A stretch of 37,203 bases of DNA. Origin: a virus. The position numbers and the translations under genes are program-made. The stretch covers positions 1 through 37,203 of IMG/VR virus record IMGVR_UViG_3300046648_000165. The stretch is one strand, 5' to 3'. The notes beneath the pieces were generated by a model that saw only the letters and a program-made list of their open reading frames with translations, searched no databases and was not told the DNA's origin. Shown in pieces: positions 1 to 7,264 of this stretch. The first letter of the stretch is position 1; every line of letters starts with the position of its first letter.

Positions 1-332
1 ATCGCAGCAGCAAGATTGCCGGTCGCGGCAGCCTGATTGATCTGGCTCTGCTTGGAGGGCTTCGCGGGACTAGCCGCTGGCGCTGCGGTGTGCTGTTCGT
101 GTGGCTTGCGCTTGCCGCGGGCATAGCTGCGTGGCTGTTCCTGACCGGCGATCTCAGCGGTCATGGTCAGATTGAGCCCGGTCATCTTGCCGCGATACAT
201 CTGCGCCGTCTGAAGCGGCAGATTGTGCATCGCTACGCGCACGCGTTCCTCGCGGTCGCTGACCTTCACGCCCTTGCTGTCAAAGGTGGAGATCTGTGTG
301 ACCTGGTCATATTCGATGCTGTAAAGCTGCAT
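1..332 (-). CDS. Hypothetical protein, C-terminus cut by the window edge
   Basis: The reading frame opens with ATG at 332, after AGGAAAG six bases upstream, and stays open for 110 codons to the left edge, so the 3' end is missing. It starts MQLYSIEYDQVTQISTFDSKG and becomes rich in Ala, Pro, Gln and Lys after about residue 75, which suggests a folded N-terminal part and a flexible tail. I do not recognise the family. The last visible residues (INQAAATGNLAAA) closely match the extreme C-terminus of the 186-residue protein at 21363-21923 (LNQAAKTGDMAAA). A promoter of the phage class lies at 370-395, so this gene probably starts its own transcript. Confidence 0.75.
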   Translation of the reverse strand, partial: MQLYSIEYDQVTQISTFDSKGVKVSDREERVRVAMHNLPLQTAQMYRGKMTGLNLTMTAEIAGQEQPRSYARGKRKPHEQHTAAPAASPAKPSKQSQINQAAATGNLAAA

Positions 333-356
333 TGCGTTCTTTCCTGCGTTAAATCA

Positions 357-388
357 ATGACTTGCTACACAATAGCGCAGCAAGTCAT
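357..388 (-). terminator. Perfect 10-bp hairpin after the phosphoesterase gene
   Basis: ATGACTTGCT (357-366) pairs exactly with AGCAAGTCAT (379-388) around a 12-base loop. It follows the stop codon of the minus-strand phosphoesterase gene by 18 bases. The downstream run (TGATTT) is only moderately T-rich, so termination is likely but not certain. The -10 element of a putative promoter lies in the loop. Confidence 0.5.
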
Positions 389-395
389 GGGTTGC
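370..395 (-). promoter_or_regulatory. Putative phage-class promoter P1
   Basis: On the minus strand this reads GCAACCC, 13 bases, CTATTG, ending 38 bases before the start codon at 332. It belongs to the recurrent GCAACCC-N13-CTATTC family. It sits inside the terminator-like hairpin at 357-388. Confidence 0.5.
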
Positions 396-406
396 GGGAG
401 GGAGTA

Positions 407-1498
407 TCAGGCGTCTTCGACGACGGATCGGGCGGTGTTGAGCACGTCGGCGCACTCGATCTTGAGGCGAGCTCGATCAACCAGCGTCGAAATATCGGTC
501 GCGTTGTCGATGTAGCCGGCGACGGACTGGTCGACTGTGACGGTGCCCTTTGGTGCCGCGCCCGTTCGAGCGTTTGCAGCCTGCTTCTTCGGCGCCATGA
601 TGATCACGCCTTGCGCGCCGCTATCCTCGAGGAACCGGCGCAGCTCGGCGATCTCGGCAGAGGTCATTTCAGGACCAGCGAAGCGCACGTAGTTGCCGTC
701 GGCCGCAAGAGCCATGTCGCTTTCGTCCAAGCCCGAGACATCGACGAACCTCGGCGCGTGCGTCGCATGAAACGCCACTTTGCCGTTGTCATCGACGACC
801 AGGAAGCCCGCCTTGGTGCCAACATCGCCCCAGGTTTGATGCGTGGTCGCGCCGATCGACCAGACATTGCCCGGAAGCTCCTTGTGATTGTGGTAGTCGC
901 CGGCAAAGACGTTGCGAAAGCCGTAGTCGGCCAGCATTTCGGCTGTCAGACCGTGATCAGGCATGCCTGACAGCACACCATCGATACCGGCATGGATGAA
1001 GACGTCGCGCTTCTCTTTGTTCGGCATGCCGGAGAGGCATTCGAGATCCTTCAAAAGAAGTTCGCGTGTAGAGCGGTAGGGCACAAAGCCGACATATTGA
1101 CCGTCGATGCAATCATCACTGACCTGGTCGATGACGTTGAACGTGCCGTGATCGCTCTTGGTCTCGGCCAGCGTCTTGATGCCGTTGCCGAGAGTCGTCG
1201 TGTCCTTGCCGGACAGGTCGTGATTGCCTGGGATCGCATGGATCGTGATGCCCATGTCGAGGATCTCGCGGATCGTCTCCTGAAGCGGGTTCAGCACTTC
1301 AGGGTCGATCGAGCCACGGACGTGCATGACGTCGCCGGCGCAGATCATGACCTTTGCGCCGATGGACTTCGCATGATTGGCCGCGCGCTTCAGTTCGTCG
1401 AGGATGATCTGCAACCGACCGTTGACGCCATTGGCTGTGAAGGTCGAGAAGGTCGACCACTTGTGTGCGTGAAGGTCTGAAACGATGACGTAGCTCAT
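407..1498 (-). CDS. Metallophosphoesterase, SbcD/Mre11-type nuclease
   Basis: This 363-residue protein has the five signature blocks of a two-metal calcineurin-like phosphoesterase: D8-L-H10, GD at 55-56, GNHD at 91-94, HAG at 169-171 and GDYHNH at 200-205. In the SbcD/Mre11/T4 gp47 family such enzymes cut DNA ends and hairpins during recombination and repair. Length and order of motifs fit that group. No SbcC/gp46 ATPase is seen in the window, so it either acts alone or has a partner elsewhere. Its ATG overlaps the stop of the AT-hook gene (ATGA), which implies translational coupling and joint function. The metal-binding residues look intact. The exact DNA substrate is inferred only from the family. 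Confidence 0.85.
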   Translation of the reverse strand: MSYVIVSDLHAHKWSTFSTFTANGVNGRLQIILDELKRAANHAKSIGAKVMICAGDVMHVRGSIDPEVLNPLQETIREILDMGITIHAIPGNHDLSGKDTTTLGNGIKTLAETKSDHGTFNVIDQVSDDCIDGQYVGFVPYRSTRELLLKDLECLSGMPNKEKRDVFIHAGIDGVLSGMPDHGLTAEMLADYGFRNVFAGDYHNHKELPGNVWSIGATTHQTWGDVGTKAGFLVVDDNGKVAFHATHAPRFVDVSGLDESDMALAADGNYVRFAGPEMTSAEIAELRRFLEDSGAQGVIIMAPKKQAANARTGAAPKGTVTVDQSVAGYIDNATDISTLVDRARLKIECADVLNTARSVVEDA

Positions 1499-1896
1499 GC
1501 GGCACTCCGGTAAGATCCAGCCGGAACACGAACGCGCGGCTTCATTGGCACGACGTTGGTCGGGTCTTCGGTGACGATCGGGTTCTTTCTCGGACGACCG
1601 CGAGGGCGCTTGACGACACCGTCCTTGCGCTCGAGGTAGCGGACGCGAGCGCGAAGCTGGTCGATCTCGCTGGTCATTTCCTCATTGGCCAGGCGCACCA
1701 GTCGGTTTTCATCGACAAAGCCGTCAACAACGGTCTGCAGAAGCGACATGTCGCGGATGGTGAAGAAGAAATTCTCGCCGTCGATCTTCAACCGACGCTT
1801 GATATCGAGAGCCTTCTTGAGCCCACCGCCGAAGATGGTGCCGAACGTAGCTTGAGGAATCACCGTGCCGTCATCGAGGGTCTTCATCGCAGTCAT
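1495..1896 (-). CDS. AT-hook and coiled-coil DNA-binding protein
   Basis: The 133-residue product has a charged helical stretch at about 61-92, probably a coiled coil, followed by KRPRGRPRKN at 96-105, a textbook AT-hook that inserts Arg-Gly-Arg into the minor groove of AT-rich DNA. The N-terminal 60 residues are not recognised. ATG at 1896 is chosen because AGGAGA stands nine bases upstream; a second ATG at 1887 is possible. It is first in an operon with the SbcD-like nuclease and overlaps it by four bases, so it may tether that nuclease to DNA (inference). Operator copies O1 and O2 and promoter P2 lie upstream. Confidence 0.75.
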   Translation of the reverse strand: MTAMKTLDDGTVIPQATFGTIFGGGLKKALDIKRRLKIDGENFFFTIRDMSLLQTVVDGFVDENRLVRLANEEMTSEIDQLRARVRYLERKDGVVKRPRGRPRKNPIVTEDPTNVVPMKPRVRVPAGSYRSAA

Positions 1897-1909
1897 TTTG
1901 TTTTATCTC

Positions 1910-1929
1910 CTAAGTCAGTATTGATTGAC
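1910..1929. promoter_or_regulatory. Operator-like dyad O1
   Basis: CTAAGTCAGT-ATTGATTGAC matches the recurrent 20-bp dyad GTMAGTMAAT-ATTKACTKAC at 18 of 20 positions. It lies nine bases downstream of the P2 -10 element and just before the AT-hook gene ribosome-binding site, at the expected transcription start. Confidence 0.6.
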
Positions 1930-1937
1930 TAATATCT

Positions 1938-1963
1938 GAATAGCGCGACTCACATAGGGACGC
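1938..1963 (-). promoter_or_regulatory. Putative phage-class promoter P2
   Basis: Minus-strand GCGTCCC, 13 bases, CTATTC, with the -10 element 42 bases before the AT-hook gene start. Its -35 side touches operator O2. Confidence 0.5.
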
Positions 1964-1980
1964 AATCAATATTTACTTAC
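1961..1980. promoter_or_regulatory. Operator-like dyad O2
   Basis: CGCAATCAAT-ATTTACTTAC; the right half matches the consensus fully and the left half at 7 of 10. It is the upstream member of a pair with O1, centres 51 bases apart, bracketing promoter P2. Confidence 0.6.
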
Positions 1981-1993
1981 CGCTAAAGGGAAC

Positions 1994-2016
1994 TTAAAAG
2001 CCGCCCGAAGGCGGCT
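1994..2016 (-). terminator. Rho-independent terminator
   Basis: On the minus strand AGCCGCC-TTCG-GGCGGCT is followed by TTTAA. This is a seven-pair GC-rich stem with a stable TTCG tetraloop and a T tract, six bases after the TAA of the 150-residue gene. Confidence 0.85.
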
Positions 2017-2021
2017 CTCAA

Positions 2022-2474
2022 TTAGAAGCGAGCGAGAACCGTCTCCGCAAGCTCATCGAAATAGCCGACCTTGACCTCTGTCAGGAGATTTTTCGCTTTG
2101 GTGTCGGCAGACTGGTAGACGACACGCTCCTTCGAGCCACCCGTTGAGTCGGACTCGCTCGCAAGAATACGAATTATAGCGACCCGATCGCCCGAAAAGA
2201 TTGCAACGACACTGGTGATCCGAATTGAGCCAAGTTGCTTGTTGGCCCTGTTCACCATCTGAGTAAGAAGGTCGGAGCGGGAATGGGTGCTGAAGTAGTG
2301 AGAGTCAGCAGCGTCATTGTCGCCCAGCCGCGGTGTCAGTGCGACAAGAGCTTTCATAGCTGCCGTCTTCTCGTAGCCAATCGCGACATACGATGCATCA
2401 GCAGGTGGCTCAATGGTGTAAACGCCATCATGCATAGACATCGTTGCTTGCGGCTTGAAATAAAACCCTTCCAT
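2022..2474 (-). CDS. Hypothetical protein (150 residues)
   Basis: A complete frame with AGGGAG upstream of ATG 2474 and a strong terminator directly after its TAA. The protein begins MEGFYFKPQATMSMHDGVYTIEPP and has alternating hydrophobic segments (RITSVVAIFSGDRVAIIRILAS) that look like beta strands of a small soluble alpha/beta domain. No signal peptide, membrane segment or catalytic motif is visible and I do not recognise the family. It is last in the ASCH, 132-residue, 150-residue gene group, which lies between recombination genes and the nuclease operon. Confidence 0.7.
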   Translation of the reverse strand: MEGFYFKPQATMSMHDGVYTIEPPADASYVAIGYEKTAAMKALVALTPRLGDNDAADSHYFSTHSRSDLLTQMVNRANKQLGSIRITSVVAIFSGDRVAIIRILASESDSTGGSKERVVYQSADTKAKNLLTEVKVGYFDELAETVLARF

Positions 2475-2488
2475 GGAGATCTCCCTTG

Positions 2489-2887
2489 TCAGCGGATTTT
2501 TACTCTGCCGGGTATATGGTGGAAATGATTAAGCGGTAAATAACGCTGCGCAGCACCACCGCGGCGCTCGAAATTCAAATATTTGGTCTTCTTGCGGTCG
2601 AAGAAGTTTTCGATCCGAGTGATGTAGATATCGTCGTTCTGCTTTACGCGAACGCCAACCCAGACGATTTTGGCAAGACGGAGCTCGGTGATGGTTTCCT
2701 CATCGAGCGCCCAGGCCGCGACTTCCTTGCGCACGGCGTCGGAGTTGTTTTTCTCGCCGAACCGGAAGATCTGATCCAGCTTCCGGGCGGCGAGATAAAC
2801 GTCTCTATTCGCAAAGTGATAAATGTGGCCGTAGATTCGACGACCGCGACGGACGATGGTTGTCTTCACTTTGGGTTTGCGCGCCAT
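2489..2887 (-). CDS. Basic hypothetical protein (132 residues)
   Basis: ATG at 2887 (MARKPKVKTTIVRRGRR) is preferred because AAAGG lies eight bases upstream; an earlier start at 2947 would sit deep in the ASCH gene. Even so, its first 83 bases overlap the 3' end of the ASCH gene in another frame. The N-terminus is strongly basic, suggesting nucleic-acid contact, and the rest is a mixed alpha/beta sequence with an Arg/His-rich tail. Family not recognised. Overlap and spacing suggest coupled translation with the ASCH gene. Confidence 0.65.
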   Translation of the reverse strand: MARKPKVKTTIVRRGRRIYGHIYHFANRDVYLAARKLDQIFRFGEKNNSDAVRKEVAAWALDEETITELRLAKIVWVGVRVKQNDDIYITRIENFFDRKKTKYLNFERRGGAAQRYLPLNHFHHIPGRVKIR

Positions 2888-3314
2888 TCTCGAAGCCTTT
2901 CCATTCAAAAAGACCTTGTGCGCCTTTGATCGGGATCGGGTGCTCAAGACGCTCCGGCTTGGTCAGGCGCCAGGCGTAACCGCCTTCGACGAACCATCCA
3001 TACGAACGCTCCTCACGCGTAATGTCGTCGAGGAACTCCGGATCGACCTGCTCGAAACTATCGAGGATGACCGTTCCGAGAAGGTAGCCCTTGGGCAGCT
3101 CCTCGAAGGCCGGCAGGTCGAGCGTCTGATAGAAGAATTGGAACTCCTCTTCATTGAACGCCTTCACCTGCTTGGGCAGGACGTTCTTTGTCGCAGCGAT
3201 GCCAATTCTCTGTCCGACCACTGATCTGGGTGGCGCCCAGGTCCGTGTCTCAAAGAATTTGAAACCGTGGACGATGAGTGTCGCCCACGGTTGCCAGATC
3301 GAAATTACCTTCAT
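2805..3314 (-). CDS. ASCH-domain protein
   Basis: The 169-residue product starts MKVISIWQPWATLIVHGFKF and continues with FETRTW at 21-26, the hallmark of ASCH domains, whose cleft resembles PUA-type RNA-binding folds. The late block GYAWRLTKPERLEHPIPIKG is also typical. ASCH proteins are thought to bind RNA or modified nucleosides, and some are amidohydrolases acting on acetylcytidine; which applies here cannot be told. The start at 3314 follows GGAGAG; an upstream ATG at 3359 lacks such a site. The last 25 or so residues overlap the next gene and are low in conserved character. Promoter P3 is 28 bases upstream. Confidence 0.8.
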   Translation of the reverse strand: MKVISIWQPWATLIVHGFKFFETRTWAPPRSVVGQRIGIAATKNVLPKQVKAFNEEEFQFFYQTLDLPAFEELPKGYLLGTVILDSFEQVDPEFLDDITREERSYGWFVEGGYAWRLTKPERLEHPIPIKGAQGLFEWKGFENGAQTQSEDNHRPSRSSNLRPHLSLCE

Positions 3315-3341
3315 CAATTCTCTCCGATGATGCTGCGTCTT

Positions 3342-3367
3342 GAATAGACTGATTTTCATCGGAGACG
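3342..3367 (-). promoter_or_regulatory. Putative phage-class promoter P3
   Basis: Minus-strand CGTCTCC, 13 bases, CTATTC, ending 28 bases before the ASCH start codon. The -10 element is perfect and the -35 side is diverged. Confidence 0.45.
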
Positions 3368-3368
3368 C

Positions 3369-3391
3369 TAGCGAAAAAGCGAATTAGCGAA
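3369..3391. repeat. AGCGAA direct repeats (second regulatory motif)
   Basis: Three spaced copies of AGCGA(A) between the recombinase stop codon and promoter P3. The same word occurs as a dyad at 7318-7340 and 21308-21325, so it may be a second protein-binding site. Confidence 0.4.
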
Positions 3392-4498
3392 TTACGCCGC
3401 GATTTCCATCTCGGCATCTTCGTCGAAGCCTTCAGCTTCAGCAACGACAGGTGGCTCGAAGTTCGCCGGCAGCAGAGCCATCAGCTTCTTGAAGCCTGTT
3501 TCGCCTTCCGTCTCGATCTGACGGGCAAGCGTTTCCTTGGCGATCTGCTTGCCATCCCACATAACGAAGCCAGCCTGCTTTGCCTTGGTGATGAAGCCGT
3601 TGGTCTCGAGGAACTCGATCAAGGACCGCTGGCGATCGAACTTGCCGGTGCCGTCTTCCTGGAACATGAAGCGCCAGCTCGCCGACTGGAATGGTCGAGC
3701 GATCTTGTTCTTCTTGTAGGAGCCGGTCACTTCCATGCCGATAATCTCGGTGCCCTTCTTGATCTGAGCAGCCGACAGCCAGAGACGCTGCGAGAAGTAG
3801 AAGGCCGGCGAGTTGCCGCCTGTCGTCTTGCGCGGGTCGCCGAACTTGACGTTCAGATCCGTGCGCATCTGGTTGAGGAAGATCGCGCAGATGCCAAGCT
3901 CTTCGCAGTGCTGCGAGAAGGCAGGAAACGCATTCGACGTTGCACGGGCAAGCGCCGTGTTGTCGTTCATGTTGCGATCCTCGAGCGACTTGACGCCAAC
4001 CGCCTTGCCGTTCTTCATCTCGTAGTAGGCCGACTGCGGCACCATGGCTGCCAGGCTGTCGAACACCCAGCAGATCGGCGCGTCCTTCTTGATCAGCTTG
4101 TTCTTGCGAACGTGGCTGGCCGCGACGACGCAGATTTGAAGGCTTTCCTCAAATGTCTTCGGCGTCTTGAAGACGAAGCGACCGGGTGTCACGTCGAGAC
4201 CGAGGCGCGGTGCGAGCTTGAGCGAGAAGGAGCGCTCGTGGTCCATGAAGCCTGCAATGCCGCCCATCGACTGAGCGCCGGCCATGCCTGCGGTTGCGAG
4301 CGCTGTCTTGCCGGAGGACGGTGGACCGGCGATCTCGATCATGCGACCGACAGGAAACGCGCCCTGGTCCCAGTTCGAGTTGGATGCGTGGTCGAGAGGC
4401 GGAAAGCCCGACGGCAGGAAGGTATCAACCGTCACTTCCTGGTCGTTTGCTCCGATCGCTGCGGCGAGCGATGCTGCGATGTCTGCTGCTGATGCCAT
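3392..4498 (-). CDS. RecA/UvsX-family recombinase
   Basis: This 368-residue strand-exchange ATPase has Walker A GPPSSGKT at 58-65, Walker B CWVFDSL at 143-149, and a late block NQMRT...FGDPRKTTGGNSPAFYFSQRL matching the RecA segment NQIR...GNALKFYASVRL that forms loop L2. The C-terminus is acidic (EGFDEDAEMEIAA), as in RecA and UvsX, where it tunes DNA binding. It would coat single-stranded phage DNA and drive homologous pairing with the gp32-like protein at 6314-7264. ATG 4498 is chosen over 4537 because AAGGAG stands six bases before it and the longer version would overlap the upstream gene. An operator-like sequence lies about 90 bases upstream inside the preceding gene. Confidence 0.92.
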   Translation of the reverse strand: MASAADIAASLAAAIGANDQEVTVDTFLPSGFPPLDHASNSNWDQGAFPVGRMIEIAGPPSSGKTALATAGMAGAQSMGGIAGFMDHERSFSLKLAPRLGLDVTPGRFVFKTPKTFEESLQICVVAASHVRKNKLIKKDAPICWVFDSLAAMVPQSAYYEMKNGKAVGVKSLEDRNMNDNTALARATSNAFPAFSQHCEELGICAIFLNQMRTDLNVKFGDPRKTTGGNSPAFYFSQRLWLSAAQIKKGTEIIGMEVTGSYKKNKIARPFQSASWRFMFQEDGTGKFDRQRSLIEFLETNGFITKAKQAGFVMWDGKQIAKETLARQIETEGETGFKKLMALLPANFEPPVVAEAEGFDEDAEMEIAA

Positions 4499-4508
4499 TT
4501 TGGTCTCC

Positions 4509-5018
4509 TTACTTGTCATCAATGAAATCGACGTCATTCAGCAAATCGTCAGAAGGTCCGAGGCCGTCATCTTCCTCGTCACCGTCTAAATCAATGCTGA
4601 CTGACTGTGTTGGACGTGCGCGTTGCGCTTCCTTGGTGAGGCGTCCACCAATGTGTTTTGCCAGGGATCGGCCGTCCAGCGACGAAGGGTCGATCTGAAC
4701 CGGCATTTGCGACGGCAGGATCGGTCGCAGGCCAAGATTGCCGATGCCCGGCTGCCAGGTCATCTTCAGCGTTTCCGGCTCAACTGGAACTTCGATGCTG
4801 TCGAGCGAGAACTCGCCGGACGTTGCCTTGGCAACATCACGAACAATATCAACCTTTTCCCAGATCTTTCTGATCGTTTCGGTGAGGTAGTATTGCGCCT
4901 TCGTGTAGTCTTCCTTGCGGATATCGTCGCCGTGCTTTTCAGCAACGCGCAGCAGATCGGCATAGGACTTCGCAATCTTGCCGACTGCGACCTCAAGAGC
5001 TTTCTTAGCCTCCGACAT
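4509..5018 (-). CDS. Hypothetical protein with acidic tail
   Basis: A 169-residue protein. Residues 1-70 are helical and charged (MSEAKKALEVAVGKIAKSYA), the middle is Pro/Gly-rich, and the last 30 residues are strongly acidic (LDGDEEDDGLGPSDDLL). Such tails are common in DNA-replication partners that compete with DNA or dock to other proteins. It lies directly upstream of the recombinase and downstream of the FEN nuclease, so a role in recombination or replication is plausible but unproven. AAGGAT precedes the ATG at 5018. Family not recognised. Confidence 0.75.
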   Translation of the reverse strand: MSEAKKALEVAVGKIAKSYADLLRVAEKHGDDIRKEDYTKAQYYLTETIRKIWEKVDIVRDVAKATSGEFSLDSIEVPVEPETLKMTWQPGIGNLGLRPILPSQMPVQIDPSSLDGRSLAKHIGGRLTKEAQRARPTQSVSIDLDGDEEDDGLGPSDDLLNDVDFIDDK

Positions 5019-5220
5019 AGGTGCGATCCTTCTTCATGTCGTAGAGCGCGGCAATGACCACGTAGAGCCAGAAGATCGGCCAGAAGGTCGCGGCCAGCAC
5101 AATGCGCCAGTTTGAACCTCTACGTGTCGAAATCGCGTGGCAGACGCCGATATATACGGTGAAAACGAACATCACGGCGTAGATCCAGATGGCGCCGAGA
5201 CTCAAAATGATTGCGGTCAT
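5005..5220 (-). CDS. Small two-helix membrane protein
   Basis: The 71-residue product has two hydrophobic segments, about residues 3-28 (AIILSLGAIWIYAVMFVFTV) and 41-61 (IVLAATFWPIFWLYVVIAAL), separated by a short basic loop (STRRGSN), so it should be an inner-membrane hairpin. No signal-peptidase site is seen. Its ATG overlaps the FEN stop (ATGA) and its end overlaps the next gene by 14 bases, which strongly supports a real coupled gene. Function unknown. Confidence 0.75.
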   Translation of the reverse strand: MTAIILSLGAIWIYAVMFVFTVYIGVCHAISTRRGSNWRIVLAATFWPIFWLYVVIAALYDMKKDRTYVGG

Positions 5221-6173
5221 GCCGCGAGCTCCTCTTGCAGGTGGTGAAAGGCTGGGAAGACAGAAACGAAGCTCTCGAGATCCTTGGTGATCGAGCGGAA
5301 CATCAGCTTGTTGCAGAAGGTCCGGAAGCGCTCGAGGTCGGGCTCACCGGCGTCAACGCGCAGGTTGACCGGGTCCGGACGCATCTTCGTGCGCAGATCC
5401 ATAAGCTTGCGATTGCGGATGAAGGCGAGCTGCTTGTCCTCGCTCTCGGCGAAGTCGCGGAACTTCTTCGGCACCTTCTTCGGATCGAGCGTCTTGTCCA
5501 TCAGCATGTTGCAGAAGTTGGACGTCGAGCCGTAGGTGTTGAGGAAGTCGATCGCGCCCTTCTCACCGATACCACCGACACCCGGCACGCTGTCGCCCTG
5601 GTCGCCGGCCAGGCACTTCATTTCCACGAACTGCTCAAAGCTGTCGAGCTTGACGTCGATCGCCTTTTCCATATCGGCCGGCTTCATGATCTTGCGGTCG
5701 TTGATCGGATCGACCCAGATGATGTTTGGCGTGACGATCTGGACCCAGTCCTTGTCGCCAGAGACCAGAATGACCTTCGCGCCCTTGGCTGCGTAGCGAT
5801 CACCCATGATGGCAGCCAGGTCGTCAGCTTCCATGTTCGAAGCGCGCACCTGGGGCATGCCGATGAGCTGCATTGCCTTCCTGATCGCAGGCATCTGCTT
5901 CTCGGCAGCTTTCTTGTTCTCTGCAGCCTTGATCGCCGAAGGGGTATCTTCCTTCTTGCGCGCAGACTTGTAGTCGGGGAAATCCATGTAGCGCCAGCTC
6001 GCACCATCCCAGAGGACGGCAGGCTTGGCTGTCGGATAGATCGAGATCAACTTCCGGACGATCTTGATGAAATGGTAGATGGCCTGCACCTGCGTCTCGC
6101 CGACCTTGAGCGGCTTCGCGTTGCTGGCTGCATGAGCAATGTTCATGCCATCGATAAGCAAATATCGGCTCAT
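5217..6173 (-). CDS. FEN-family 5'-3' exonuclease (T4 RNase H-like)
   Basis: A 318-residue structure-specific nuclease expected to remove RNA primers and 5' flaps during lagging-strand synthesis. The acidic metal-binding set is present: D8 (LLIDGMN), D56 (LWDG), E115-A-D-D (115-118), D140 and D142 (SGDKD), and D191/D194 (GDQGD). A helix-hairpin-helix signature follows (VPGVGGIGEKGA, 196-207). The arch-like basic region YKSARKK is at 69-74. Length fits T4 RNase H (about 305 residues). GAAGG precedes ATG 6173. It heads the FEN, membrane peptide, acidic protein, recombinase run. Confidence 0.92.
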   Translation of the reverse strand: MSRYLLIDGMNIAHAASNAKPLKVGETQVQAIYHFIKIVRKLISIYPTAKPAVLWDGASWRYMDFPDYKSARKKEDTPSAIKAAENKKAAEKQMPAIRKAMQLIGMPQVRASNMEADDLAAIMGDRYAAKGAKVILVSGDKDWVQIVTPNIIWVDPINDRKIMKPADMEKAIDVKLDSFEQFVEMKCLAGDQGDSVPGVGGIGEKGAIDFLNTYGSTSNFCNMLMDKTLDPKKVPKKFRDFAESEDKQLAFIRNRKLMDLRTKMRPDPVNLRVDAGEPDLERFRTFCNKLMFRSITKDLESFVSVFPAFHHLQEELAA

Positions 6174-6182
6174 AATTGACCT

Positions 6183-6230
6183 TCAAAATAGGGGAGGGGC
6201 GTCAGGAGGTCGCGGAACGAACGGAGACAT
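6183..6230 (-). CDS. Possible 15-residue leader peptide
   Basis: AGGAGG lies six bases before an ATG that opens a 15-codon frame (MSPFVPRPPDAPPLF), ending ten bases before the FEN start. The very strong ribosome-binding site and Pro-rich product are suggestive of a leader peptide coupling translation to FEN, but a frame this short can arise by chance. Confidence 0.3.
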   Translation of the reverse strand: MSPFVPRPPDAPPLF

Positions 6231-6250
6231 GGCAACCTCCTGACGAACAA

Positions 6251-6309
6251 GCCCGGCAGCGCGACGTGCCGGGCCAGAGATCACTGCGCTGTTACGCGCG
6301 GCGCAGTGA
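6251..6309 (-). terminator. Tandem hairpins after the ssb gene
   Basis: Two perfect stems follow the single-strand-binding gene: TCACTGCGC/GCGCAGTGA (6281-6289 with 6301-6309) directly after the stop codon, then GCCCGGCA/TGCCGGGC (6251-6258 with 6267-6274) followed by TTGTT. The second is terminator-like with a weak T tract. Together they probably reduce read-through and protect the ssb transcript. Confidence 0.55.
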
Positions 6310-6313
6310 CGAC

Positions 6314-7264
6314 TTAGATGCTGTCCAGGTCTGCAAGGACGTCGTCGAGGTCGTTGTCATCGAGGACAACGTCTTCTTCAACGACAGCAGGCTTGGACGA
6401 AGCCTTCTGAGTTGTGGGAGCAGCCGCCTTGGTCGTGACGACTTCTTCCTTTTCTTCGGTCTCGAACGGTGCTTCGTCGAGATCAGCAGCGTCTGCCAGT
6501 GCGTCGGCGTCAACGTCCGGATCGACCTGAGCTGCACGCGAGGTCAGTGCTGCGGTTGGCGTCTTGTTGCCGAGACGCGGAATGCTGACCTGTGCGACCT
6601 GGGCGATGAAGTTCAGCGCCTTCTGCTCATCACCGCGGAAGAATTCCTTGTTGATGTGGCTGGTCAGGTCATGCACTTCCTTCAGGTGCGCCTTCGTGAC
6701 GGCCTTCGACGTGCCCGGCGCGATGTTGACCGTGTATTCGGTGTTGAGACCCTTGCCGGCGCGGGTGATGGAGATATCCATGCCCGAGTTCGGATCGAGA
6801 ACGTCTTCGCCTTCTTCGGCATACTGCTGAATGATGTTGAGGACAGAACCGAACGTGCCGGTCGTGATCTCGAGGATCTGCACCTTGTCCGGATCGGACG
6901 AGCCCTTCGAGCGGTCAAGAACGTTCAGGAGAACGGTCTTGCGAGCGCGCCAGGATTCGTAGAGCTTCTTGGAGTCTTCATCGATCGCGCCCTTCAGCGC
7001 TTCGTTGATCGCGGTGTCGATCTCGCAAGGCTGGCCGAAGACGACGTCGGAGCAACCGACAACGGCGATGGGCTTGCCCTTGCCGTCAACCTCAGGCTTG
7101 ATCCAGTGGACGCCGAGGTCAGCCCAGAACTGGGCATTCACGTCAGGCACGAGGATGCGGTATCGGTTGACACCTTCCTTCGGCTTGATGCGCTCGCCTG
7201 TGGAGCGAGAATACTTGTTTGCGCCTTGCGACACGAGCTTTTGCAGTGCGGGAGAGAGTGCCAT
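6314..7264 (-). CDS. gp32-like single-stranded DNA-binding protein
   Basis: A 316-residue protein with a folded core of about 220 residues (VNRYRILVP, FWADLGVHWI, SWRARKTVLLNVLDR, VQILEITTGTFGSVLNII) like the OB-fold core of T4 gp32-type proteins. A long Ala/Glu-rich linker follows and the protein ends in a very acidic tip (DDNDLDDVLADLDSI), the usual docking tail for polymerase, helicase and recombination partners. It is about the size of T4 gp32 (301). I do not see a complete gp32 zinc finger. AAAAGG precedes the ATG. It is a single-gene unit with its own promoter P4 and terminator, fitting a protein needed in large amounts. Confidence 0.82.
   Translation of the reverse strand: MALSPALQKLVSQGANKYSRSTGERIKPKEGVNRYRILVPDVNAQFWADLGVHWIKPEVDGKGKPIAVVGCSDVVFGQPCEIDTAINEALKGAIDEDSKKLYESWRARKTVLLNVLDRSKGSSDPDKVQILEITTGTFGSVLNIIQQYAEEGEDVLDPNSGMDISITRAGKGLNTEYTVNIAPGTSKAVTKAHLKEVHDLTSHINKEFFRGDEQKALNFIAQVAQVSIPRLGNKTPTAALTSRAAQVDPDVDADALADAADLDEAPFETEEKEEVVTTKAAAPTTQKASSKPAVVEEDVVLDDNDLDDVLADLDSI

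Noticed and set aside
4498-4537. Longer start for the recombinase at 4537
   Set aside because: The extension (13 residues) overlaps the upstream gene and the true AAGGAG site lies within it.
5211-6179. Long plus-strand frame (322 codons) opposite the FEN gene
   Set aside because: It mirrors the coding minus strand in GC-rich DNA, has no ribosome-binding site and no recognisable motif, while the minus-strand product has all FEN motifs.
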